NCBI GenBank assembly: GCA_040756905.1
Contig: JBFLYD010000001.1
Span: forward strand, 1-32,764
Reading direction: 5' to 3'
Source of the DNA: Acidobacteriota bacterium
GTDB lineage: Bacteria > Acidobacteriota > Aminicenantia > JBFLYD01
DNA length: 32,764 nt
The first letter of the stretch is position 1. Each line of letters starts with the position of its first letter. Of the stretch, positions 8,125-15,554 are shown one piece after another. Position numbers and translations under genes: made by a program. Below the pieces are notes generated by a model. It was not told the DNA's origin. It was given only the letters and a program-made list of their open reading frames with translations, and did not search any database.

Positions 8125-8601
8125 TTAATTAGATAATTTTTTTATCTTCCCGATAATTTCTGAAGATGATTTTATTTTATCACCTCCAACAATCATAACT
8201 TTTCCTCCATAGCTTTTTACGATTTCTTTCTCAGGAACCGTCTCCTCTGTATAGTCGCCTCCTTTACAATGAATATCTGGTTTTAATTCTAAAAGAACTT
8301 TTCCCACATTATTTTCATTAAATACAGTAACATAATCTACAAAATAAAAGGAGGATAAAATCTCAGCTCTTTCTTTCTCATTTAATAATGGCCTTATATT
8401 TCCCTTTAATTTTTTGACGGATTTATCAGAATTAATTGCTACTACGAGAATGTCACCTTTTTCTTTTGCTTCTTTTAAATATCTTATGTGTCCGATATGG
8501 ATTATATCAAAACAGCCGTTAGCCAACACAATTTTTTTTCCCTTTAATTTCTCATTCTGAATTAATTTTTTAAGCTTATCGAGAGGAAATAGTTTTGACA
8601 T
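8125..8601 (-). CDS. rfaE2: D-glycero-beta-D-manno-heptose 1-phosphate adenylyltransferase
   Basis: This is a 158-residue nucleotidyltransferase-fold enzyme. KIVLANGCFDIIHIGHIRYL at about 23-42 holds the HxGH nucleotide-binding motif (H35, H38). VAINSDKSVKKLKG and RPLLNEKERAEIL follow, and HCKGGDYTEETVPE is typical of RfaE domain 2. It converts heptose 1-phosphate and ATP into ADP-D,D-heptose in the cytoplasm. In many Gram-negatives this domain is fused to the kinase (HldE), but here it is a separate gene whose start overlaps the kinase gene by 26 bases. No heptose phosphatase (GmhB) or epimerase (HldD) gene is present in this window. Confidence 0.9.
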   Translation of the reverse strand: MSKLFPLDKLKKLIQNEKLKGKKIVLANGCFDIIHIGHIRYLKEAKEKGDILVVAINSDKSVKKLKGNIRPLLNEKERAEILSSFYFVDYVTVFNENNVGKVLLELKPDIHCKGGDYTEETVPEKEIVKSYGGKVMIVGGDKIKSSSEIIGKIKKLSN

Positions 8602-9598
8602 ACTTATTTACAGTTTCTTTTAATTCATTTCGGGTTAATGTGGCAGCTCCTTTCTTCATCACAACTACCCCTCCGGCTAAATTTGATAAAATGGCTGATT
8701 GATAAAAATTTCCTCCAGACACAAGCGAGAGAGTGAATGTGCTTATGACAGTGTCTCCTGCACCTGTAACATCAACAATGTCAGTCGAACCGAACACTGG
8801 AATGGATAAAGGTTTGGAATTTCTCTGGAAAAGTATCATACCTTTGTAGCCCCTTGTGATAAGAAGGGCAGGAGAACCTAATTTTTTCATGATAAATTCT
8901 CCTGACTTTATGATTTTATCTTCATTTTCACCCATGAACACTTTTAAACATTCTTCCACCTCAGGTTCATTCGGAGTTGCTACCGTTACCCCATAAAAAT
9001 CAAGCAATCTGTGTCTTGAATCAAGGGATACTGGTATTTTCATTTTTTTTGCATGGTTAATGATTAAATCAGAAACAGATTTAGGTATATTTCCGTAGTC
9101 ATAATCAGAAATAATGAGAGCATCGCTTTTGACTAAAGCTGATTTTAAATTTCTTATCAAACATTCTTTATCGTGTTTATTCATATTCCACTGGGCTTCA
9201 TAATCGATGCGCAAAACCTGTTGTTTATAGGTATGTTCTCCTCCTGCGAGAATTCTTGTTTTCGTTGGTGTTTTATAATCGTTCTTTTCGATGAGATACT
9301 TTGTCTCTATTTTCTTTCTTGAAAAGAGCTCTTTTAGTTTCTCTCCCGAAGAATCTTTACCGATAAATCCAATCGGAATTGGGTTTCCACCTAACTCCAG
9401 TATATTTTTTATAGAATTAGCAGCTCCTCCGAGATCCAATTCCTTTTTTTCAAATTTTAGTATGATAACAGGAGCTTCCCTCGAAACTCTCGATGTTCGA
9501 GTGTAGATGAATTCGTCAAGAATGAAATCACCCCACACAACAATTTTTTTATCCTCAAACTGCTCGATTATTTTAAAAAAACTTTTTTTATCAATCAT
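8576..9598 (-). CDS. rfaE1: D-glycero-beta-D-manno-heptose-7-phosphate kinase
   Basis: This is a 340-residue PfkB/ribokinase-fold sugar kinase. VVWGDFILDEFIYTRTSRVSREAP is the RfaE-specific N-terminus, LGGAANSIKNILELG the substrate loop, and DVTGAGDT at 276-283 the PfkB signature with catalytic D282. TPNEPEVEE is also typical. It phosphorylates heptose 7-phosphate at C1 ahead of the adjacent adenylyltransferase. ATG at 9598 fits the RfaE N-terminus, although no clear Shine-Dalgarno precedes it. A sigma70-like promoter lies 15 bases upstream, so the leader would be very short. It is first in the operon, downstream of tRNA-Glu. Confidence 0.9.
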   Translation of the reverse strand: MIDKKSFFKIIEQFEDKKIVVWGDFILDEFIYTRTSRVSREAPVIILKFEKKELDLGGAANSIKNILELGGNPIPIGFIGKDSSGEKLKELFSRKKIETKYLIEKNDYKTPTKTRILAGGEHTYKQQVLRIDYEAQWNMNKHDKECLIRNLKSALVKSDALIISDYDYGNIPKSVSDLIINHAKKMKIPVSLDSRHRLLDFYGVTVATPNEPEVEECLKVFMGENEDKIIKSGEFIMKKLGSPALLITRGYKGMILFQRNSKPLSIPVFGSTDIVDVTGAGDTVISTFTLSLVSGGNFYQSAILSNLAGGVVVMKKGAATLTRNELKETVNKYVKTISSR

Positions 9599-9612
9599 TT
9601 ATACAATAGGCA

Positions 9613-9641
9613 AAGATAACAGAATGAAACTTCTATGTCAA
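9613..9641 (-). promoter_or_regulatory. Promoter of the rfaE1 operon
   Basis: On the minus strand, TTGACA (9641-9636), a 17-base spacer and TATCTT (9618-9613) form a good sigma70-type pair between tRNA-Glu and rfaE1. Predicted transcription would start near 9606, only about eight bases before the ATG, giving a nearly leaderless mRNA. Confidence 0.45.
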
Positions 9642-9671
9642 TTTAAAAGTAAAATTAATAGTGTGCTGGAG

Positions 9672-9746
9672 CGCCCCCAACCGGATTTGAACCGGTGTTG
9701 CCGCCTTGAAAGGGCGATGTCCTAGTCCAGACTAGACGATAGGGGC
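9672..9746 (-). tRNA. tRNA-Glu (TTC)
   Basis: This is a 75-nt cloverleaf. The acceptor stem is GCCCCTA pairing with TGGGGGC, the anticodon arm CGCC-CTTTCAA-GGCG gives anticodon TTC, and the T-arm is ACCGG-TTCAAAT-CCGGT. CCA is not encoded. It lies 5 bases after tRNA-Lys on the same strand and must share its promoter, so it too is affected by the insertion at tRNA-Lys. Confidence 0.93.
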
Positions 9747-9751
9747 ATTTT

Positions 9752-9823
9752 TGACCCGTGCTGGACTCGAACCAGCGACTCCCTGCTTAAAAGGCAGGTG
9801 CTCTCCCTCTGAGCTAACGGGCC
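9752..9823 (-). tRNA. tRNA-Lys (TTT), integration target
   Basis: This is a 72-nt cloverleaf. The acceptor stem is GGCCCGT with ACGGGTC (one G-U pair), the anticodon arm CCTGC-CTTTTAA-GCAGG gives TTT, and the T-arm is CTGG-TTCGAGT-CCAG. CCA is not encoded. Its 5' half through the anticodon loop (9784-9823) is repeated at 19812-19851, so the present 5' half came with the integrated element while the 3' half is original. The integrase stop codon lies inside it. Confidence 0.93.
9784..9823 (-). repeat. attachment site (att) inside tRNA-Lys, 40-bp core
   Basis: Forty bases are identical to 19812-19851, in the same orientation, covering tRNA-Lys from its first base to the anticodon loop. This is the left boundary of the integrated element. 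It also contains the last two sense codons and the TAG stop of the integrase. Confidence 0.88.
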
Positions 9824-10995
9824 GAATTATTATTAATAAAGGATTTCCTAAAGTCAATGTTTTCCAAAACTTCCAATTGTGGATAATTTGCGTCTATTTT
9901 TTCTTGAGTCTCTTCACTCATCACAGGAAGAATTGAATTAACTGTTTTTCTTAAGCCTTCCATAGTAGCATGGCTATATCTTGATGTCATTCTTATATCT
10001 GCATGTCCTAATATTTCCTTAAGAGATATTATATCACAATTTCTTTGAATAGTGTAGGTAGAAAAAGTATGCCTCAAATCGTGAAATCGAAATCCTATTA
10101 TTTTAGCTCTTCTGCATGCATTTTCAAACGACCTTCTTATTGAGTGCATCGGCTTACCGTTTCTTTCATCGATAAATACATACTCATTGATTCTTCTAAT
10201 GTTCTTTAAAGTTTCTAATAACATGGAATTCATTGGAATTCTTCTTATCTTACCGTTTTTTGAGTGAGTGATATGGATAAATCCTTCCTGGAAATTCACC
10301 TGTCCCCACCTAAGATAAAGAATCTCCCTTAGTCTCATTCCTGTATTTAGTGCAGTAATAATAATCGGTTTAAGATGGCCGTTTGATTCCTGGAGTAATT
10401 TTTTGATTTCCTCTGGAGTTAAGATTTTCTCTCTCGGTTCTTCTTTCAGAAACCTAATCCCTTTTACTGGATTTGAATCAGCTAATTCCCATTTAATAGC
10501 AAGGTTAAACATTCGCTTCAATAAGGCCAATTCTCGATTTATTGTTGCGTTAGAAGGAGTTTTTTTAATCTTTTTTACTGGCGAAATCTTAATTTCCTTT
10601 TTCCTTTCTATTTTGTATTGTTCTACTAAAAAGTTTGTTATTTGAGATAATTTAAATCCAGAAAAATAACCGCTTAGATGTTTAGCTAAATGGATATCGT
10701 TAGGCCAACTTTTTCTGTTAATCTTAGCCCATTCAAAATATTTCTCTACCATTTCCATAAAGGAGATTTTAACCTGTCTTGGCAATTTGTATCTTTGCTG
10801 ATAGATGTCTCCTTGTCTCATCTTCATGACCTTCTCTGCATCTGATTTTGATTCAAATCCACCCTCTCTCACCCGCCTTCCATTGAAATAATAAGCAATC
10901 CAAAACTTTTTGCCCCTTAAAAAAATTGAGCCAGTCCCGTAGGGACGTCTTGTTCTCCTTTTACCCATTTTCTCTGACTCATCGGTGAGATTCAT
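9814..10995 (-). CDS. int: Tyrosine recombinase, integrase of the element
   Basis: The integrase has 393 residues from ATG at 10995, chosen because GAGGA lies 8 bases upstream; an upstream TTG at 11019 is less likely. An N-terminal arm-binding domain (RPYGTGSIFLRGKKFWIAYY) is followed by a core-binding SAM-like domain at about 75-180 and the catalytic domain with all expected residues: R221 in TGMRLREI, K246, H305 and R308 in HDLRH, H331 in LGH, and the nucleophile Y340 in SRYSH. It should integrate the element into tRNA-Lys by recombination across the 40-bp core. The C-terminus ends S-A-R-stop, with A, R and TAG lying inside the tRNA. These last codons also carry a promoter-like pair. It follows the excisionase-like gene by about 100 bases. 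Confidence 0.92.
   Translation of the reverse strand: MNLTDESEKMGKRRTRRPYGTGSIFLRGKKFWIAYYFNGRRVREGGFESKSDAEKVMKMRQGDIYQQRYKLPRQVKISFMEMVEKYFEWAKINRKSWPNDIHLAKHLSGYFSGFKLSQITNFLVEQYKIERKKEIKISPVKKIKKTPSNATINRELALLKRMFNLAIKWELADSNPVKGIRFLKEEPREKILTPEEIKKLLQESNGHLKPIIITALNTGMRLREILYLRWGQVNFQEGFIHITHSKNGKIRRIPMNSMLLETLKNIRRINEYVFIDERNGKPMHSIRRSFENACRRAKIIGFRFHDLRHTFSTYTIQRNCDIISLKEILGHADIRMTSRYSHATMEGLRKTVNSILPVMSEETQEKIDANYPQLEVLENIDFRKSFINNNSAR
9829..9857 (-). promoter_or_regulatory. Replacement tRNA-Lys promoter inside the integrase coding sequence
   Basis: On the minus strand, TTGACT (9857-9852), 17 bases and AATAAT (9834-9829) end five bases before tRNA-Lys. The displaced host promoter at the other end begins with the same ten bases, TTGACTTTAG, with the same spacer length. 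The bases also encode the integrase residues IDFRKSFINNN. The element thus appears to bring its own tRNA promoter. Confidence 0.6.
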
Positions 10996-11096
10996 ATCAA
11001 ATTTCCTCAAAAATATCAACTACAATGCGATTAGAGAGGAGATTTAGGAGAAACCCTATATAAATCATTAACCCTGAATCTTGAAAAATCATAGCT

Positions 11097-11381
11097 TTAG
11101 TTATTTTTGATTCTTTCGAAGAATTCATCCAAATCCTCGTTCTTGGTTAATTTTTTTGCCTTTTTTGTTTTCTCTGGAATTGAATCTATCTCCAAATTAT
11201 ACTGAGTCCTTTTCTCCAACCATTCATCCAAAGCCTTTTTCCTGACCCTTAGAGGTGCTTTTCTTCCTTCTCCTAATTTACAAACAGGGATAGACCTTTT
11301 CCACGCCCATTTCTTTACAGTAGAAAGTGATAGGCTCAAATATTCGGCTGTCTCTTCCAGGGTAAGAATCTCTTTATTCAC
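11097..11381 (-). CDS. Excisionase-like helix-turn-helix protein
   Basis: This is a 94-residue protein from GTG at 11381, with GGGAG about ten bases upstream. Residues 3-55 are a MerR/excisionase winged-helix domain (LTLEETAEYLSLSLSTVKKWAW, then PVCKLGEGRKAPLRVRKKALDEWL). The lysine-rich tail has no known fold. Its position next to the integrase and its domain make a recombination directionality factor likely; a plain transcription regulator is the alternative. It overlaps the upstream XRE-type gene by eight bases, so it is translated from the long operon. Confidence 0.75.
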   Translation of the reverse strand: MNKEILTLEETAEYLSLSLSTVKKWAWKRSIPVCKLGEGRKAPLRVRKKALDEWLEKRTQYNLEIDSIPEKTKKAKKLTKNEDLDEFFERIKNN

Positions 11382-11925
11382 CTAATATCTCCCTAATCTT
11401 CTCAAATATTTCCTGCTCCCATATCAAAATACCAAGTTCTTCTAACTCTTTCCTCAAATCATTGGCTCTAATATAGTCTTTGCCAATCCTTGATTTAACT
11501 ATTTTATTAAGATAACTTGCTTTCAATTCCCTTATTTTTTCTCTGACTAAGTCTTTTTCAGTGGTATAGGTAAACACTTTTTCAGGCTCTTTGTTTACTT
11601 TTTCTAAAATACTGTTTCCTTTATTTTTTAATTTATCTTTGATTGCGTTCACTATCCTTTTAGATAAAGGCTTTTTACCGTGTAAACACTGAGAGAGGTA
11701 AGAAGGAGAATATTCAATCTCTCTTGCTAATTTTCTTAAACCCCCACAAGAGGCAATTGCCTTTTCCAGTAAATCAAGGGGATTTAGTGAAGATTCTTTA
11801 ATGGGAACTTTATAAACATCTAAGTAAGCTTCGTTTTGCTTCTCATCAAATCTCTTCTGAATAAATTCTTCGAATAAGTGCTTTAAGGAATCAAAAGCTC
11901 TATCGTAATCTCTATCGTAATTCAT
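11374..11925 (-). CDS. XRE-like helix-turn-helix protein
   Basis: This is a 183-residue protein with a central Cro/C1-type HTH at about 49-92 (GGLRKLAREIEYSPSYLSQCLHGKKPLSKRIVNAI), where the Cro-like recognition helix SPSYLSQCLHG is clear. The N-terminal 45 residues are charged and helical, and the C-terminal 80 residues (KDLVREKIRELKASYLNKIV, later ELEELGILIW) look helical and unknown. It overlaps both neighbours by 8-14 bases in the replication-recombination operon. It could regulate that operon or the excision decision. Confidence 0.65.
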   Translation of the reverse strand: MNYDRDYDRAFDSLKHLFEEFIQKRFDEKQNEAYLDVYKVPIKESSLNPLDLLEKAIASCGGLRKLAREIEYSPSYLSQCLHGKKPLSKRIVNAIKDKLKNKGNSILEKVNKEPEKVFTYTTEKDLVREKIRELKASYLNKIVKSRIGKDYIRANDLRKELEELGILIWEQEIFEKIREILGE

Positions 11926-12493
11926 AATTTTCCTTTCCCTCTCTCCAGATATTTTTCATGTATTCTAAACTATTAACCAAAGTTTCCACGATAAGTTTTG
12001 CCTGTTCTTTTGTCTTTAGAAACCCTATTGTCATAACAATGTTTCCCTTTCGAAGAGTGATAGGATAGACACTTTCGGAGGCTTTATCACAAAATATCTC
12101 AATCCCTTTGATTTCTGTTGAAAATCTTTTTTTTATTTTTAAGGAGTCAAAAAAAGTCTCAGACCTCAATTTTTTGCCTTCGGGAAGCCTTGCCAGTATT
12201 GAATCATAGCTATCGACATTTTCAAAATTGCCAAAATTCGATATTATATCCCTGCTTGATTCCTGTCGATAAGATAAATCCTTATCTGTATTGGATTTTC
12301 TGTGTTTTTGGACTTTTCGGTATATCGACGCTAAATCAGGCCTATTTTTGGCCTGTTTTCCTCTCTTATTTTTTATCCATTTTTTCTGATAGTCATGCTT
12401 ATAATTTTTTCTACAATCCTCTGAACAAAAATTTTCTTTTCCTGAAAGTCCCTTTTCAATTACTTTACCGCAGTTCTTACAAAGCTTTCTCAT
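11912..12493 (-). CDS. Zinc-ribbon protein of unknown function
   Basis: The 193-residue protein has an N-terminal zinc site with C5, C8, C23 and C27 (CKNCGKVIEKGLSGKENFCS, EDCRKNYK). This treble-clef-like ribbon occurs in small phage DNA-binding proteins. A basic stretch follows (KKWIKNKRGKQAKNRP). The C-terminal part contains TLRKGNIVMTIGFLKTKEQA and looks alpha/beta. The domain suggests nucleic-acid binding. It overlaps the next gene upstream by 17 bases and the XRE gene downstream by 14, so it is part of the replication operon. No specific family is recognised. Confidence 0.6.
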   Translation of the reverse strand: MRKLCKNCGKVIEKGLSGKENFCSEDCRKNYKHDYQKKWIKNKRGKQAKNRPDLASIYRKVQKHRKSNTDKDLSYRQESSRDIISNFGNFENVDSYDSILARLPEGKKLRSETFFDSLKIKKRFSTEIKGIEIFCDKASESVYPITLRKGNIVMTIGFLKTKEQAKLIVETLVNSLEYMKNIWREGKENYELR

Positions 12494-12710
12494 TTCTGAT
12501 TACTCCGATTGATTCTCTCTTTTTAGCTTCTCTGTTTATTCTTTTTAATTCATTTCCAATATAATCGTTTATCTCTTTCAACCTTATTTCTAACTCTTCA
12601 AAGAGTTTTTTTCTTTCGTTTGAATCTTTTTCTTTTCTTATTCTTGATGTAGCAAAATTAAGATAGATATTCAGCAAACTTATTAAATCCAGGTCTTTCT
12701 CAATACTCAT
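12477..12710 (-). CDS. Small hypothetical helical protein
   Basis: The 77-residue protein is strongly charged and predicted all-helical (RKEKDSNERKKLFEELEIRL). No family is recognised. It overlaps the helicase gene by 11 bases and the zinc-ribbon gene by 17, so it is translated within the operon. A helicase partner or loader role is possible from position only. Confidence 0.55.
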   Translation of the reverse strand: MSIEKDLDLISLLNIYLNFATSRIRKEKDSNERKKLFEELEIRLKEINDYIGNELKRINREAKKRESIGVIRNEKAL

Positions 12711-13917
12711 TTGTTATCTCCAAAATTCTCCCTGTTTGTTTATCAAAATGACATTCCATAAGCTTGGTATCTCCTCTTTTGTTTTTGAGAAGTTTTACAA
12801 TCATCTTATTTTTAAATTTCTCTCCGCTTTCTTCATCAATCTCTGGTCTCCAGAGGCCTATAACAAAGTCCGATTTCTCCTCAACTGCTCCGGAGTCTCG
12901 AGCCATGTTTAACCTCACCGGAATACTGCCGTCTTCAGCCTCTCTCGATAATTGATGAACTAAGATAATCAAAACATTTTCCTCTTTAGCTAATTTCTTG
13001 ATGTCGGTTATAAGACTTGTTGTTTTCAAATACAAAGAGCTAAAGAATTCCGTTTTGATGAGGTCAAGGAAATCGATGAAAATTATCCTTAAGTTTTTGT
13101 TTTTGATTATCCTTCTGATTTCTTCAATTGAGTATATGTTTGAGAAAATCTCTACATTTTTGAAAGTATTTAAAAATTCTTCCTGATATTCTAAATTTGA
13201 AGAAACCGCTAAAACTTGCTCAGCATTGAGGTTAAAATATATCTGCCAGAGCCTTTCTGTGATAGATTCTTTAGGCATTTCCAGTGAGAAGAATCCTATT
13301 TTTTCGGTATGAGTTGAAACTATGTTCTTGAGGATGTTTAAAGCTAAGAATGTTTTTCCTACTGTAGTTCTTGCCATGATAAGAAGGATTTCGCCAAACC
13401 TAAATCCTCTTGTTGCTCTATCTATTGTTGGTAATCCCAAAGTTATTCCTGGGCTTTTTGATGTTGTAAGGCCAATAAATTCTTTTAGACAAAACTCTAT
13501 AGAGGAATCCTCTGTTTCTGTTTCTGGAATATCAGCTTTAGTTAGAATCTTTTTGAATCTTTCTAAATCAAATTTTGGTTCTTCCGATAATGCTTTCAAC
13601 TCTTTAAAAACAGATTCTTTGACTTTTGTTTCCTGAAGTTCCCTTATAAAACTTTTTAATTCACTCTCAGCATTTGAAAAGTTTATATAGCTGGTATTCT
13701 TCAAGATAGAATTAAAATATTCTATTGGAATCTCATCTTTCAGGTTCTCTATTATTTGCAGCAAGCTGAATGTTTTTCCTTCTTCTTTGTGGAGTTTTTT
13801 CATCTCCCTGTATATAAGCTTAGCTGGTTCAGAAAAAAGCTCTTCTGGGATATCCTCTCTGAATAAAGAATCGTCATTTAGCATTGTTCCGATTATTGCT
13901 TGCTCTAATGAAATCAT
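12700..13917 (-). CDS. DnaB-like replicative helicase
   Basis: The protein has 405 residues, slightly shorter than bacterial DnaB. The N-terminal DnaB domain (SLEQAIIGTMLNDDSLFREDI) precedes a RecA-fold ATPase: GLPTIDRATRGFRFGEILLI, Walker A ARTTVGKT at 182-189, SLEMPKESITERL, Walker B LRIIFIDFLDLI with D282, and a switch region VHQLSREAEDG followed by DSGAVEEKSDFVIGLWRPE. It should unwind DNA at the element's fork. Its ATGA start overlaps the stop of the O-like initiator, the usual initiator-helicase order of lambdoid phages. No separate DnaC/P-type loader is recognised. This is strong evidence that the element replicates on its own at some stage. Confidence 0.88.
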   Translation of the reverse strand: MISLEQAIIGTMLNDDSLFREDIPEELFSEPAKLIYREMKKLHKEEGKTFSLLQIIENLKDEIPIEYFNSILKNTSYINFSNAESELKSFIRELQETKVKESVFKELKALSEEPKFDLERFKKILTKADIPETETEDSSIEFCLKEFIGLTTSKSPGITLGLPTIDRATRGFRFGEILLIMARTTVGKTFLALNILKNIVSTHTEKIGFFSLEMPKESITERLWQIYFNLNAEQVLAVSSNLEYQEEFLNTFKNVEIFSNIYSIEEIRRIIKNKNLRIIFIDFLDLIKTEFFSSLYLKTTSLITDIKKLAKEENVLIILVHQLSREAEDGSIPVRLNMARDSGAVEEKSDFVIGLWRPEIDEESGEKFKNKMIVKLLKNKRGDTKLMECHFDKQTGRILEITNEY

Positions 13918-14771
13918 CTTAACCCCGCTTTTTTTAGTTCTTCCATTGTTAAATCATAAGCCGATGGTTTCTTGTTTCCAGTTTCTGATTTTGAATAGTT
14001 TTCAAATGGTTTATTTTCTGTTAAGAATTTCTCAAGCCCTCTCTGAAGAAACTCCTTTAAAGTCCATTTGTAAGTCCAGAAATACTTATCATCAGTTAGG
14101 ATGGTATAGTAATTGTCAATTGCTTCTTTTATCTCTTCGGGAGAGTATTTTTTAAGCCGAGCATTAATTACACTCTGAAGGTTAGCTGTTAACTCTCGGT
14201 GTTTGATTATTCCCTTAGAGTTCCAATAAGAGAAGATATCTTGTATAGGGGAAGTTTTTTCTTCTTTTTGAGAATTCGGACTATATATATTTTCTTTTGT
14301 AATAGTTTCTTTTGTGGGTGCAAGAATTTGTATATCTTTTTCAAGTTCTTGCACTACCCCTATTTTTCTTGCACTACCCATTTTCTTCTTGGTAGCATAA
14401 TAATTCCTTCTATTTTCAAGGATTTTCGTATATTGAGGTGTTTTTTCTTGCACTACCCATTGGTCATAATCCTTATTAAATTTAATGGTGCTTATTTCGT
14501 TAGAATTTCTATTTCTTTTTCGATATATAATAATCATTCTTTTGGCCTCGAGATTCTGGAGAGCATAAATTATCATCCTTCTGCTTTTCCCTGTCATTTT
14601 TTGTAATTGAGAAATACTAATTTTGTCTTCTCTTTTATTCCAACCATATGTTTTACGGAGAATTGCCCATATAATTTGCCCTTCAGTAAATCCCGGCATT
14701 GCTTTTGCCAGTGCCTCTACAATTTCATTAGCTATCTTTGTGTAGCCATTTTCAACTTGTGGATTTGCCAT
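13914..14771 (-). CDS. Phage O-like replication initiator
   Basis: The 285-residue protein has a start confirmed by GGAGG about seven bases upstream. Residues 1-100 match the N-terminal domain of phage lambda O-type initiators (NPQVENGYTKIANEIVEALA, then a winged helix around TEGQIIWAILRKTYGWNKREDKIS). The C-terminal half has a helical segment (YSPEEIKEAIDNYYTIL, TYKWTLKEFLQRGLEKFL) seen in phage replication proteins that contact the helicase. In lambda, O binds iterons that lie within its own gene. Candidate repeats here are in the gap at 16155-16664. It overlaps the helicase gene by four bases and the 70-aa gene by 20. Confidence 0.82.
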   Translation of the reverse strand: MANPQVENGYTKIANEIVEALAKAMPGFTEGQIIWAILRKTYGWNKREDKISISQLQKMTGKSRRMIIYALQNLEAKRMIIIYRKRNRNSNEISTIKFNKDYDQWVVQEKTPQYTKILENRRNYYATKKKMGSARKIGVVQELEKDIQILAPTKETITKENIYSPNSQKEEKTSPIQDIFSYWNSKGIIKHRELTANLQSVINARLKKYSPEEIKEAIDNYYTILTDDKYFWTYKWTLKEFLQRGLEKFLTENKPFENYSKSETGNKKPSAYDLTMEELKKAGLR

Positions 14772-14964
14772 TGCTTTCCCTCCTTTTTTCTAAGTCTTCA
14801 ATTAAGGAATTAATAACTTCTCCGATGGGAATGAAATCAGACTTTTTCCTATGGGGTTTTAATTTTCTGTTCTTTTTTGCTAAATTACTTTTGTTAAAGG
14901 AAGTTCTACAATATTTATTAAGGAAGTCCTCCAGATTGACTGTTTTTACTTTTTCAATATTCAT
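14752..14964 (-). CDS. Small basic protein, unknown
   Basis: The 70-residue Lys/Asn-rich protein (LAKKNRKLKPHRKKS) is preceded by a good Shine-Dalgarno, AGGAG, about ten bases from the ATG. No family is recognised. It lies 11 bases after the DUF5659-like gene and overlaps the initiator gene by 20, so translation is coupled. The basic character suggests DNA or RNA contact, which is inference. Confidence 0.6.
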   Translation of the reverse strand: MNIEKVKTVNLEDFLNKYCRTSFNKSNLAKKNRKLKPHRKKSDFIPIGEVINSLIEDLEKRRESNGKSTS

Positions 14965-14975
14965 ACAATCATCTC

Positions 14976-15215
14976 CTAAAAATTTCGAAATATTAACTTC
15001 TTCAGATTATCCAAAGCCTGAAGATAATCTCCGATTTTAACCTCTTGATTATTTAGAAAATCTTGGATTAATTTCTCGCATTCCCCATCATCCTGAAAGA
15101 CGAAAAACACTTTTCCATTTTCATGTCTGGAATTCAAAAGCTTCACTCCCCTTGCTTTAAGGAATGCCCCAAGATATAAGTCTGTTGTGCAATAATTTTT
15201 ATTTTTCATTTTCAC
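14976..15215 (-). CDS. DUF5659-like small protein
   Basis: The 79-residue protein has the pattern of the DUF5659 family: TTDLYLGAFLKARGVKL at the start, KVFFVFQDDGECEKLIQDFLNN in the middle, and a final helix DYLQALDNLKKLIF. Such proteins occur in phages and conjugative elements and have no known activity. It is the first gene of the minus-strand replication operon, about 40 bases downstream of the repressor gene. Confidence 0.65.
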   Translation of the reverse strand: MKMKNKNYCTTDLYLGAFLKARGVKLLNSRHENGKVFFVFQDDGECEKLIQDFLNNQEVKIGDYLQALDNLKKLIFRNF

Positions 15216-15255
15216 TTAAAGAAATTTTTTCAATGTCAATAGCCATGAGTTAACC

Positions 15256-15459
15256 TCACCTATTTGATTCAACTGGAAAAACCTCATCAACTTGCACCTT
15301 TAATGCCCTTGCCAGCTTCTCCCTGACTTCCATCCCCGGATTAATATAGCCAAGTTCAATCATATCAACCCAACACAAAGAAACCCCAGACTCAGCAGAG
15401 AGGCGACCCATAGCCCATCCTCTCTCTTTCCTTAATTTTCTTAAATTGTTTCTATGCAT
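15256..15459 (-). CDS. XRE-family repressor-like regulator
   Basis: The 67-residue Cro/C1-type HTH protein reads LRKLRKERGWAMGRLSAESGVSLCWVDMIELGYINPG, then a helix and PVES. The frame is open to an ATG at 15498, but AGGAGG lies four bases before the internal ATG at 15459, which also fits the usual start of such regulators. It is divergent from the 199-codon plus-strand gene at 15555 and upstream of the replication operon. That is the place of a lysogeny-type switch, so it is likely the main repressor of the element. Confidence 0.75.
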   Translation of the reverse strand: MHRNNLRKLRKERGWAMGRLSAESGVSLCWVDMIELGYINPGMEVREKLARALKVQVDEVFPVESNR

Positions 15460-15554
15460 TTTGCCTCCTGAAGCCTTGATTTTTTCGGCTTCATACATTA
15501 GAATAAACTATTGTGATTGCTTTCAATATAGCTCATTTTTGGTGACAGACAGAA

